DNA of 64,000 nucleotides from NCBI GenBank assembly GCA_964461835.1, contig CAYWVO010000001.1, positions 1-64,000 on the forward strand, written 5' to 3'. Origin of the DNA: CAYWVO01 sp964461835 (GTDB lineage Bacteria; Zixibacteria; MSB-5A5; WJJR01; JAJRUJ01). Under the pieces are notes generated by a model. The model was not told the origin of the DNA. It saw nothing but the letters and a program-made list of their open reading frames with translations, and did not search any database. The position numbers and the translations under genes were made by a program. Within the stretch, counting starts at the first letter, position 1; each line of letters opens with the position of its first letter. Shown here piece after piece: positions 43,931-52,312 of this stretch.

Positions 43931-44704
43931 TTAAAAAAAGATCACCAGCAATCCCGCGAACACTGTGGTCAGGAAGTTGACGGCGTTATTGCCGATGCCG
44001 GGGATGCCGGCGATTTGTTTGGCCTGGGTACCGCAGTGATAGGGTTTATCACAGTAGGCGTTGCAAGAGGGGCATTTGAAGCGCATCTGAACCGTGGCTC
44101 CCAAAATTGAATCGACCATGCCGCCGAAGACCGCCCAACCGGTAATCAGGCCGAATGCCGCCCAGTGGCCGATATCAGGCTCCGGCAGGAGGACGATGCC
44201 GATAATCGTAGTGCACACGGCGCCGAGCAACCCGGCGAAGGTACCAATCCAGCTGATCGCGCCGGAGATACCGGCGGGAGCACGGCGCCAGGTGCGCAAA
44301 TCAAAGGGCCGGGGTGCGTACACCTGCCCGATTTCGGAGGACCAGGTATCACCGGTCATGGTGGCCAGGGCGCAAAGTGAGCCATACAGCCAGCGGGTCT
44401 CCCCGGTCGCGAAGGTGATCAGGGCGCACACCGACGCCACCGCGCCATTGGCCAGCACCTGACGGGCCCGTCGGGCAACGCGGGGTTGTTTGGTTTGGTA
44501 GCGTTTGTCCGCTGACCATTTGGTGATTGCCGAGGACGCGACAAAGAAAAAGATCAGTGGCAGCGCCAGCCCCAGTCCCCCACCGAGCCAGACACTGGCG
44601 CCGACCATTGCGGCACAGATCGCGCCGGCGAGGGTGAGGAAACGTTTATAGTAGCCCCAGGCGGCGAAGGCGAGGGCGATGAGTACACCAACGGAATATT
44701 CCAT
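43931..44704 (-). CDS. DUF92 family membrane protein
   Basis: A 257-residue membrane protein with about six helices; the DUF92 family includes plant phytyl-phosphate kinase-like enzymes, and bacterial members have unknown roles. Seen: AGAICAAMVGASVWLGGGLGLALPLIFFFVASSAITKW, LANGAVASVCALI, TMTGDTWSSEIGQVYA and the loop FKCPSCNAYCDKPYHCG, with four cysteines and a His that could bind zinc. I start at Met 44704; the frame extends to 44782 into the next gene. It may act on prenyl phosphates, in line with the nearby polyprenyl synthase, but this is inference. Confidence 0.85.
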   Translation of the reverse strand: MEYSVGVLIALAFAAWGYYKRFLTLAGAICAAMVGASVWLGGGLGLALPLIFFFVASSAITKWSADKRYQTKQPRVARRARQVLANGAVASVCALITFATGETRWLYGSLCALATMTGDTWSSEIGQVYAPRPFDLRTWRRAPAGISGAISWIGTFAGLLGAVCTTIIGIVLLPEPDIGHWAAFGLITGWAVFGGMVDSILGATVQMRFKCPSCNAYCDKPYHCGTQAKQIAGIPGIGNNAVNFLTTVFAGLLVIFF

Positions 44705-44744
44705 TTCGGCGGAGAAGTTAATTGATCGGAGAGCTTGGGGAAAG

Positions 44745-46883
44745 CTACAACAACTGCTTGCGTTTGCGAAAGAACCACTCACCGGTGAGGAGGACTAAGA
44801 CCGCGATGAGGAGCCACGGCTGGTTCCAGATTTCGATTTCGCGGTGCAAGGTTTGCGTGCGGGCGACGAAGGTGAGAGAATCGAAGAAAGTAACCGGATC
44901 GGATTCGTGGTAGTAGCGTCCACCGGACTCTTCGGCAATCTGCCGCAGGAGGAGTTCGTTTAAGCCGCTGGCAGTTTGTTCCAGCCCGACCTGTTCTACT
45001 TTCAGTTTGCCGCCGGTCATGGAGAGGGTGTCATCGTCGATGACCGCCTGCCCGGCATACTGGTAGGTGCCCGGTTTGAGGCCGGTGACCAGGCCCTCAT
45101 AAAAATCCCCCCCGCCGGGCGGCAGGAATACCGTGACGGTGTCTACGGCTGTCATCCCTGAATCAGGCCACACCCGCGCCACGACTGACGCCCGGGAGAG
45201 GAATGAGTAGTTGTCGTCATATAGTAACCCACGAACCGCAATTGGTTCCCCCGAGGCGTAGATTTCTTTTTCGGTTTCGAGACGTTGTTTATCAAGGTCT
45301 TCAGTGACGGTCAGCCAGCGCACCGCCAGCTCCAGAAACCGGCGGAAGTGGTTCTCCTGCCCCGGTTCGGTCGAGGCATTAAACCCCCAACGCCACAGCG
45401 GCCCGCCATTGACCACAATTGCTTTGCTGCCGCGTTCTTTGACAGTCCACAGAAGCGGAATCGGCTGGTTGTCGGGTGTGTTCAGGCCGATACGACGGCT
45501 GGTCAGCGGGACAATTGCGCGTTCAGGCAGATTATTAAAATTCCACACACCCACAAACGGCGGGAATGATTCAAAGATTTCGCGCGATTCGTCCGGTGAT
45601 TCAGTCACCCGCAACAACGGATGACGTAAGTAGCGGCCATCGACAGTCGGCGTATATTCACCACGTTTCCATAAGGGGGGGCGGCTGATAAAATCCAGCG
45701 GCCACGGAGCATCCGGCGCCCGTGAAAACGACTGTTTCCCCAGGACAATCATCACTCCTTTACCCGCGTTTTCGAATTGCTCGGCTATGCTGCTCCAGGT
45801 GGAGCGCAGCCAGCGGGCGTCGGGTTCGATCATGATGACTGCATCGTAGGAGAGCCATTCATCCGGCGAAACCGGAAGACCATCCAAAAGCTCCTGGTTC
45901 GGTTCACCGGTCGCTGAGGAAATCAACTCTACCCGTTCAAACTGATTTAACGCCCGGCGGACAAACGCGTAGTCCCAGGTAAGATAACCGCTATAAAGCA
46001 ATACTCTTGTCTTTTCTTTCAGTGCTTTGACAAAGAATGACTTGCCTCTGTCTGGTTCACCTTTAGGTTCAATGCGGAATTCATGGATACCGGCCTCGGG
46101 AACCGTGGTGGTGAAGACGATGTCCGCCCGTTGTCCCCCGGCGGCGATGTTAATGGTCTGTTCGTCGATAATTTCATCGCCGGAGCGCAGGCTCAGCCGA
46201 AATGACCCGGCCCGTTGCGTGGTGGTCTGCACGCGGATCGCAAACGGCTGCCCGGCGAATACCACCTCACCCACATCGACTGATACAACTGATGCGCCCA
46301 GGCCCGTGTCGGGTTGGCCGACTCCCACACTGACCACGGGCCAATCGAGATTTTTACCGGCGATTGCAGGACTGACACCGAGATTATTGAGACCGTCAGA
46401 GACTACACACACTGCGGAGATGTTGCGCGTAGCGTACCGATCCTCGATTTGCTCGAGCGCACGCCCCAGTGCGGTGGCAGAGCCTCCGCCCTCTGGCGGA
46501 CCATCGGCCACCAGGAGCGATTCGGCGGCAAAGGTGGTGACCGCCTCGACATCCTCCGGCAATTTCCCGGCGATATCGCGCCAGCGGTTGCGAGCGCGGT
46601 CGATCAGCGGATTGCCGCCCTCTTCGGTGAACATACTGGCGGAACCGTCAATGACCCCGACCACCGTGGCTGGATCAACCATCTGCGGCGTCAGCGACAC
46701 CAGCGTCTCGGTGAGGCTGAAGAGCAGCAGGACGATCGCCAGCGCGCGGGTGATTCCCAGCCCAATACGCCAGCCGGGTTTCAGCGGCGGCAGGGTGCGG
46801 CGGTAATAGACCCAGGTGAAAACCAGCAGGCCGATAACCACCAGCACTCCAATCCACCAGTATTGGTCAACAAACTGTATCAT
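44745..46883 (-). CDS. membrane protein with VWA-like and glutamine-amidotransferase-like regions
   Basis: A 712-residue protein with two N-terminal membrane helices (about 7-25 and 40-60), a von Willebrand-A-like domain with MIDAS start VIDGSASMF, then a beta region (about 215-290), a central VLLYSGYLTWDYAFVRRAL segment of class-I amidotransferase-like fold without an obvious catalytic Cys triad, and a C-terminal membrane helix. This is the layout of proteins annotated as BatA/aerotolerance-like or COG5426-type. Function unknown. It runs into the DUF92 gene on the same strand. Confidence 0.8.
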   Translation of the reverse strand: MIQFVDQYWWIGVLVVIGLLVFTWVYYRRTLPPLKPGWRIGLGITRALAIVLLLFSLTETLVSLTPQMVDPATVVGVIDGSASMFTEEGGNPLIDRARNRWRDIAGKLPEDVEAVTTFAAESLLVADGPPEGGGSATALGRALEQIEDRYATRNISAVCVVSDGLNNLGVSPAIAGKNLDWPVVSVGVGQPDTGLGASVVSVDVGEVVFAGQPFAIRVQTTTQRAGSFRLSLRSGDEIIDEQTINIAAGGQRADIVFTTTVPEAGIHEFRIEPKGEPDRGKSFFVKALKEKTRVLLYSGYLTWDYAFVRRALNQFERVELISSATGEPNQELLDGLPVSPDEWLSYDAVIMIEPDARWLRSTWSSIAEQFENAGKGVMIVLGKQSFSRAPDAPWPLDFISRPPLWKRGEYTPTVDGRYLRHPLLRVTESPDESREIFESFPPFVGVWNFNNLPERAIVPLTSRRIGLNTPDNQPIPLLWTVKERGSKAIVVNGGPLWRWGFNASTEPGQENHFRRFLELAVRWLTVTEDLDKQRLETEKEIYASGEPIAVRGLLYDDNYSFLSRASVVARVWPDSGMTAVDTVTVFLPPGGGDFYEGLVTGLKPGTYQYAGQAVIDDDTLSMTGGKLKVEQVGLEQTASGLNELLLRQIAEESGGRYYHESDPVTFFDSLTFVARTQTLHREIEIWNQPWLLIAVLVLLTGEWFFRKRKQLL

Positions 46884-46977
46884 AAGTCAGATGTAATCTC
46901 CATCTATGTCGAATGATACCCGCTAAGACGGGGATAGTTGGCAGGTTTCTGGCGGGAATGCACCGTCGGTGAGAGGA

Positions 46978-47952
46978 TTAGACATTCCGCACGACGGTGT
47001 AATCGGTGAGCATTTCCAAAGATTCGCGGTACGGTGATTCCGGCAGTGGGACCAAACATTCACGGGCTCGCTCGCCGAGCTCATTCGCCCGAGCGCGAGC
47101 GTAATCAAAACCACCATGCTCGGCAATCAACTCATAGATGCGTTCAAACTTTTCGGGTTCGTAGTTTTCGGCGATGGAGATAATTTCTTTCCGGACAGCA
47201 GTACTGGCGCGTTCCAAGGCATGAATCAAGGGCAACGTCACCTTGCCTTCCTTGATGTCGTTACCGGTCTCCTTACCGGTTTTCCGGGAGTCGCCCAGAT
47301 AATCCAGCAAATCGTCAGCGATTTGGAAGCTCAGCCCCAGCGTTTCACCGAAGCGGTGATAGAGTTCCGGATCGGTACCGTTGCGGCCGGCCTCCAGCAT
47401 ACCGGCCTGGCAGGAGGCGCCAAAGAGGGATGCGGTCTTGTCGGCGATAATCTCGGAGTATTCCCGCTCGTCAATGCTGAAATTCCGGTTCTGCTGCAAC
47501 TGCCGGAGTTCGCCACTGGCGACCCGCTTGGTGGCATGAGAGACTACCTCCAGCAGTTTTTGATTGTCCAACGCCACCAGAATACCGAACGCGCGGGCAA
47601 AGAGGTGATCCCCCATCAATACCGCGGCCAGATTATTCCAGCGGGCGTTGACCGAGAGCTTTCCGCGCCGGCGATCGGAGACATCAATGACATCATCATG
47701 CAACAAGGTGGCGGTATGAATCAATTCAATCGCGACCGCAGCACCCATCGCGGCCGGGCCATCCTCGCGTTGGGATCGGTGAGAGAGTAACACCAGGGCC
47801 GGGCGAATCCGTTTGCCCCGCAGGGCCACCAGGTAATCGGCAATCGCCCCGGCGAGGCCGGATTTTTCCCCAATGGAATCGCGGAACGCCTGTTCAAATT
47901 CGGCCAGGGGTTCGGCTACCGGGGCTAAACATTTCTCAAGTCGCGCATCCAT
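46978..47952 (-). CDS. long-chain polyprenyl diphosphate synthase
   Basis: Second trans-prenyltransferase of the window. GKRIRPALVLL, the first Asp-rich motif LLHDDVIDVSDRRRGK (DDxxD without an insertion) and the second QIADDLLDYLGD, then GKETGNDIKEGKVTLPLI, are those of octaprenyl/heptaprenyl-type enzymes that make quinone side chains. 324 aa is normal. A near-perfect sigma-70 promoter lies directly upstream. It is distinct from the ispA at 2985-3875, whose motif has an insertion. Confidence 0.93.
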   Translation of the reverse strand: MDARLEKCLAPVAEPLAEFEQAFRDSIGEKSGLAGAIADYLVALRGKRIRPALVLLSHRSQREDGPAAMGAAVAIELIHTATLLHDDVIDVSDRRRGKLSVNARWNNLAAVLMGDHLFARAFGILVALDNQKLLEVVSHATKRVASGELRQLQQNRNFSIDEREYSEIIADKTASLFGASCQAGMLEAGRNGTDPELYHRFGETLGLSFQIADDLLDYLGDSRKTGKETGNDIKEGKVTLPLIHALERASTAVRKEIISIAENYEPEKFERIYELIAEHGGFDYARARANELGERARECLVPLPESPYRESLEMLTDYTVVRNV

Positions 47953-47975
47953 GACCCGTCTTTATCAGACGATGC

Positions 47976-48004
47976 ACCATACTCCGACCATGGGGGTGAG
48001 TCAA
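47976..48004 (-). promoter_or_regulatory. sigma-70 promoter of the polyprenyl diphosphate synthase gene
   Basis: Minus strand TTGACT (48004-47999), 17-base spacer, TATGGT (47981-47976). Predicted start near 47969, giving a leader of about 17 nt. Confidence 0.65.
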
Positions 48005-48077
48005 TAGAAAATCGTCAATTTGACAGGCGTAAGACGAGGGGAAACGGCCATTTGTCGCGGCTTGACAATTACTGTGG

Positions 48078-49841
48078 CTAGGTCACACTGGCCTGATCAA
48101 CGAGACGAATGGGCGCGGTTTTTGAGCGATGGCGTTTGAGGAAGACATGAAGATTGGTTCCCTGGTTAACCGTCGATTGCAGGTCGAGTTGCCCATCCAG
48201 GTGTTCCACCAACCGGCTGACAATCGCCAGTCCCAATCCGGTACCGATTTTCTTGGTCGAAAAAAATGGCTGCCAGATTTTATCCCGCACGTCATCGGGG
48301 ATACCCGGGCCATTGTCGGAGACGGTAACACGTATCCAGGGGGCGGCTGCGAGATCCTCAGAATTCTTGGTTTGGCCATCCGGCAGACGTTCCGGTAATT
48401 CATCGTGGCGGGCCCGGCGGGCGCTGATTGTAATCATCCCGCGCTGGTCACCAATAGCCTCTACTGAATTGATCATTACATTGAGAAAGAGTTGCTTGAG
48501 CAAGTCTTCGTCCGCTTCAACCAATACCTCAGAGTCCGCGAGCCGACTTTGCAGGATGATTTCCTGGTGATAGTCCGGTCGCCGCCGGACTAATTCCAGG
48601 ACTTCCTGAATTACGGGGGCGAGCCGGACCCGTTTGGTGGCAGTTGGTTGGATTCGTGAATAAAACAAAAACTCGGTAATAATTTCGTTCAGGCGGCTTG
48701 ATTCTTTGATAATGAGTTCGAGCAGGTTTTTGTTTTCGCCCTCAACCGACAACTCATTTTGCAGCACCTCGACCGATCCACAGATCGCCGCCAGCGGATT
48801 GCGGATTTCGTGGGCAATGCCAGCGGCCAGTTCGCCAATAGCGGCCATGCGGTCTTTCAGGCGCAGCCGTTCCTCCAGTTGTTTGGCGTCGGTGATATCC
48901 TGGAAGATGGCAATGACGCCGCGGCGGTTCCCCTCATTACCCATGATCGAGGTGGAGATCCCTAAGGGCACGTGATGGCCGGGCCGCGGCTCGATGCTAA
49001 TTTCTCCCCGGGTGCTGCCCCGCATGGACTGGCAGGCGGCGCGCAGGCGTTCGGCCAGTTGCGGAAAGCGCGAGCCAAAAGCCTGCTGAATTGTCTTCCC
49101 GCGAACTTCCTCAATCCCAACCTGGAGTATGTCCTGTGCGGCCTGATTGAAATAGGTGACCGCGCCGTGGATATCGATGGTGAGCAGTCCGGAATGGAGG
49201 TGCTTGAGAATATCGCCGGTCTCCAATCGCGCATCTCGCAAGGCACGCGAGGTCGAGGCCAGGTCCTCGTCCCGTTGTTTCAGCCGTTCGGCCAAAAACC
49301 CGCTGATGAAGGCCAGCAGGTAGAACATGCACACCCGGACAAATATGGAAAATGATCGCTCGTCGGTATTCTGAATGACTTGCTTCCAGAAGTTCGGGTC
49401 CCGAAGAATCCACAACGGATCGGTTATCGCGTTTACCGCGGCGATGTACGCCGCGGCGGCGGCAGTCGCGATCATCAGTGTTCCCACCAGACGGAATCCC
49501 AGCGCCGCGGAGACGATGGTCAGCAGGTACAACGCGAAGAAGGGGCTATAGACCCCTCCGGAAGTCATCACGATCGTATTGGCCAAGAGTAATTCGAGGA
49601 CAAACTCGACAATCAGGCAGAGGTAAAAAACCCGCCGAAAGCCAGAGCGACGGTACAGGACGTACGACCCGACGACCAACACCGCAAAGGCGAGGTATAG
49701 CGAGTGCAGTACATCGAAGCGGATCGGATTGCCGACGACACCCCAATCGGTGGTTAACACGACTGTCAACACCAGGGCCCGGACACTCAACAGCCAGATG
49801 CCGCGACTGTCTTGATCGCTGCGTCGTCGATAAACCAACAT
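48078..49841 (-). CDS. pilS: PilS-like membrane sensor histidine kinase
   Basis: A 587-residue kinase with six N-terminal membrane helices (within residues 14-186), a PAS domain (TGDILKHLHSGLLTIDIHGAVTYFNQAAQDIL), HisKA with GIAHEIRNPLAAICGSVEVLQ and a HATPase with GTGLGLAIVSRLVEHLDGQL. The six-helix input domain with no large loop is the PilS pattern, and its position behind pilC supports that name. In Pseudomonas PilS senses pilin and acts through PilR and sigma-54; no pilR is next to it here. A GC-rich hairpin lies at 49851-49879 just before the start. Confidence 0.82.
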   Translation of the reverse strand: MLVYRRRSDQDSRGIWLLSVRALVLTVVLTTDWGVVGNPIRFDVLHSLYLAFAVLVVGSYVLYRRSGFRRVFYLCLIVEFVLELLLANTIVMTSGGVYSPFFALYLLTIVSAALGFRLVGTLMIATAAAAAYIAAVNAITDPLWILRDPNFWKQVIQNTDERSFSIFVRVCMFYLLAFISGFLAERLKQRDEDLASTSRALRDARLETGDILKHLHSGLLTIDIHGAVTYFNQAAQDILQVGIEEVRGKTIQQAFGSRFPQLAERLRAACQSMRGSTRGEISIEPRPGHHVPLGISTSIMGNEGNRRGVIAIFQDITDAKQLEERLRLKDRMAAIGELAAGIAHEIRNPLAAICGSVEVLQNELSVEGENKNLLELIIKESSRLNEIITEFLFYSRIQPTATKRVRLAPVIQEVLELVRRRPDYHQEIILQSRLADSEVLVEADEDLLKQLFLNVMINSVEAIGDQRGMITISARRARHDELPERLPDGQTKNSEDLAAAPWIRVTVSDNGPGIPDDVRDKIWQPFFSTKKIGTGLGLAIVSRLVEHLDGQLDLQSTVNQGTNLHVFLKRHRSKTAPIRLVDQASVT

Positions 49842-49850
49842 ATGAATACG

Positions 49851-49879
49851 GGCCGCCCCTCACATGGGAAGGGACGGCC
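49851..49879. promoter_or_regulatory. GC-rich hairpin in the pilC-pilS junction
   Basis: GGCCGCCCCT (49851-49860) and AGGGACGGCC (49870-49879) form a 10-bp stem with one mismatch and a 9-base loop. No T-run follows on either strand. The G-rich strand includes the only Shine-Dalgarno-like GAGGGG for pilS, which the stem would hide. Confidence 0.5.
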
Positions 49880-49891
49880 GCTTGAATCAGA

Positions 49892-51091
49892 TTAGTGGAT
49901 TTGGCCGATGATATCGAACATCGGCAGATACATCGCGATCAAAATACCCCCGATGATCACACCCATGAAGACGATAATCACCGGCTCAATAATCGACGTC
50001 AACCCTGAAACGGCGGCGTCGACTTCCTCGTCATAGAAATCAGCTACTTTCGATAACATCCCATCCAGGCCGCCGGTCTTCTCTCCCACCGAGATCATCT
50101 GCGTCACCATCGGTGGAAACACGCCGGTCTCTTTTAAGGGCGCGGTAATCGTATCCCCTTCGGCGATTGCCAACACCGCCTTTCGAATGGCATCATGCAA
50201 GACGCGGTTTCCCGCTGTCTTGGCCGTGATCTCCAGGGCGTCCAGAATTGAAACCCCTGAGGATAAGAGGGTTCCCAGCGTGCGGGTAAACCGGGAGATT
50301 GCACTCTTGCGGATCAACGAGCCAATCATGGGAATGTATAGTTTAGCCTTATCGATGTATAATCGGCCTTTGTTGGTCCGTCCGGTTACATGGTACGATA
50401 TTACCAGGGCGATTAACCCGCCGAAGATTTGCAGGAAGTGTTCCTGCATGAATGCGGAAATGTCCAGGACCAGCAAGGTGGGCGCCGGCAACTCCGCTCC
50501 CAGGCCGGAGAACATCTTGGCAAAGACCGGCACAATCCAGGTGAGCATGGCAATGGTAATGCCGGTAGCTACGACGACTACCACCGCAGGATACATCAGC
50601 GCGCCCTTGACCTTCCGGACAAGTTGATCCGCTTTTTCCCGATAATTGGCGAGCCGCACCAGAATCGTATCAAGGGCGCCGCCAATTTCACCCGCCTCCA
50701 CCATATTCACGTACAGATCATCGAAGACTTTCTTATGTTTGCGCAGGGCATCGGCCAGGGTCGAACCACCAGCAACGGAGTCTTTTACCTGTCCGACAAT
50801 TTTCCGCATTTCCGCGGAATCGGATTGTTTGGCCAGGATTTCCAGACACTGGATCATGGGCAGGCCGGCGCCAATCATCGTCGCAAACTGCCGGGTAAAC
50901 CGTGAGATATGGACCTTCTTGATCCCGGTGCCGATCTTGACGTTTATTTGTGAGGGTTGCCGTGAGATTTGATTGGCCAGAATTTTCTTCTGTCGGAGCT
51001 GGCGTTCCAATTCTGCGCGGTTTCTCGCCTTGAGTTGACCGCTGACCGCCGCTCCGCCGATCGTTTTCCCTTTGTACTCAAAAACTGGCAC
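49892..51091 (-). CDS. pilC: type IV pilus inner-membrane platform protein PilC
   Basis: A 399-residue GspF/PilC protein. Two copies of the T2SSF domain are visible: first with FTRQFATMIGAGLPMIQCLEIL (about 65-190) and second FTRTLGTLLSSGVSILDALEITAKT (about 265-390), with three membrane helices. The family's repeated VGEKTGGLDGMLSKVADFYDEEV ends the second copy. It starts GTG at 51091 with GGAGG. It anchors the PilB/PilT ATPases. The order pilB-pilT-pilC is conserved in many bacteria. Confidence 0.97.
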   Translation of the reverse strand: MPVFEYKGKTIGGAAVSGQLKARNRAELERQLRQKKILANQISRQPSQINVKIGTGIKKVHISRFTRQFATMIGAGLPMIQCLEILAKQSDSAEMRKIVGQVKDSVAGGSTLADALRKHKKVFDDLYVNMVEAGEIGGALDTILVRLANYREKADQLVRKVKGALMYPAVVVVVATGITIAMLTWIVPVFAKMFSGLGAELPAPTLLVLDISAFMQEHFLQIFGGLIALVISYHVTGRTNKGRLYIDKAKLYIPMIGSLIRKSAISRFTRTLGTLLSSGVSILDALEITAKTAGNRVLHDAIRKAVLAIAEGDTITAPLKETGVFPPMVTQMISVGEKTGGLDGMLSKVADFYDEEVDAAVSGLTSIIEPVIIVFMGVIIGGILIAMYLPMFDIIGQIH

Positions 51092-51118
51092 GGGAAATCC
51101 TCCGCGTCTCTCCCAGGC

Positions 51119-52213
51119 CTACTGGTATGCAGGAGTCGCCTGTCGCCGGGAGATGATTTCGTTAATTTCTTGTGGATTGGACGAACGAGCCACCGCGTCG
51201 CCGATGGAAATCTTCCGAGCGAAATACAATTCGGCGAGCGATTGGTTCATTGTCTTCATCCCGTATTTTGACCCCGCCTGAATCAGACTATAAATTTGAT
51301 GGATTTTATCGTCACGAATCACGGCGCTCACTGCCGGGGTAACGATGAGTATCTCCGCGGCCAGCGCGCGTCCGCCACCGATTTTGGGGATCAGCTGCTG
51401 GGTGACCACGGCACGCAACACGAAAGACAACGTGACGCGTACCTGTTCCTGTTGATTGACCGGAAATACGTCCACGATGCGGTTGATCGATTCCGCGCAG
51501 GAGTTGGTATGCAAGGTGGCGAAGGCCAAGTGGCCGGTTTCGGAAATATTTAAGGCTGATTCAACGGTGTCCAGGTCACGCATCTCGCCGATCATCACGA
51601 CATCCGGATCCTCGCGCAACGCATATTTCAACGCCGCCGGGAATGATTTCGTATCGGTGAACACTTCCCGCTGGTTGACAATAGAGTTCCCGTGCCGGTG
51701 CAGGTATTCGATGGGGTCCTCGACCGTGATAATATGGTCGTGCCGTTCGCGATTAATCTTATCCAACAGCGCGGCCAGGGTGGTGGATTTTCCCGAACCG
51801 GTCGGTCCGGTCACCAACACTAATCCGCGAGGTAAATTGGCCAATTCGGAGACGGCGCGCGACAATCCAAGTTCTTCGAAGGTGGGAATCCGAAATGGAA
51901 TCTGCCGGATGGCCACGGCAACGTTACCCCGTTGCATAAACACATTGCACCGGAACCGGCTGAGGTTTTCGATTCCGAACGACAAATCCAATTCGTAGTG
52001 TTCTTCAAAATTCTTTCGTTGTCTTTCATTCATTATTGAATAGGCGAGCTTTTTAGTCATCTCACCCGTCAGCGGCTCCAGGTCAGTCCGGACCAGGCGC
52101 CCATCGATCCGCAACTGCGGGGGTGACCCCACGGTCAAATGCAAATCGGAGGCCTTCTTCTCACTCATGAGTTCAAGCAACTCTCGCAATGAGACCATCG
52201 GCAATGATGTCAT
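51119..52213 (-). CDS. pilT: type IV pilus retraction ATPase PilT
   Basis: Hexameric ATPase that retracts pili. Complete 364 aa: N-terminal SDLHLTVGSPPQLRIDG, Walker A GPTGSGKSTTLAALLD, Asp box and Walker B PDVVMIGEMRDLDTVESAL, His box HLAFATLHTNS and the C-terminal YFARKISIGDAVARSSNPQEI. The ATG at 52213 has AAGGGT upstream. It lies 28 nt before pilC. Confidence 0.97.
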   Translation of the reverse strand: MTSLPMVSLRELLELMSEKKASDLHLTVGSPPQLRIDGRLVRTDLEPLTGEMTKKLAYSIMNERQRKNFEEHYELDLSFGIENLSRFRCNVFMQRGNVAVAIRQIPFRIPTFEELGLSRAVSELANLPRGLVLVTGPTGSGKSTTLAALLDKINRERHDHIITVEDPIEYLHRHGNSIVNQREVFTDTKSFPAALKYALREDPDVVMIGEMRDLDTVESALNISETGHLAFATLHTNSCAESINRIVDVFPVNQQEQVRVTLSFVLRAVVTQQLIPKIGGGRALAAEILIVTPAVSAVIRDDKIHQIYSLIQAGSKYGMKTMNQSLAELYFARKISIGDAVARSSNPQEINEIISRRQATPAYQ

Positions 52214-52312
52214 CAGTGTACCCTTACCCTGATAAGTGCTGGTGACCCCGAATCGTTACCCGTATACTTGTATCGACTGCCACAAACGGTCACTTGAAGA
52301 TTCGTTTGTCGA

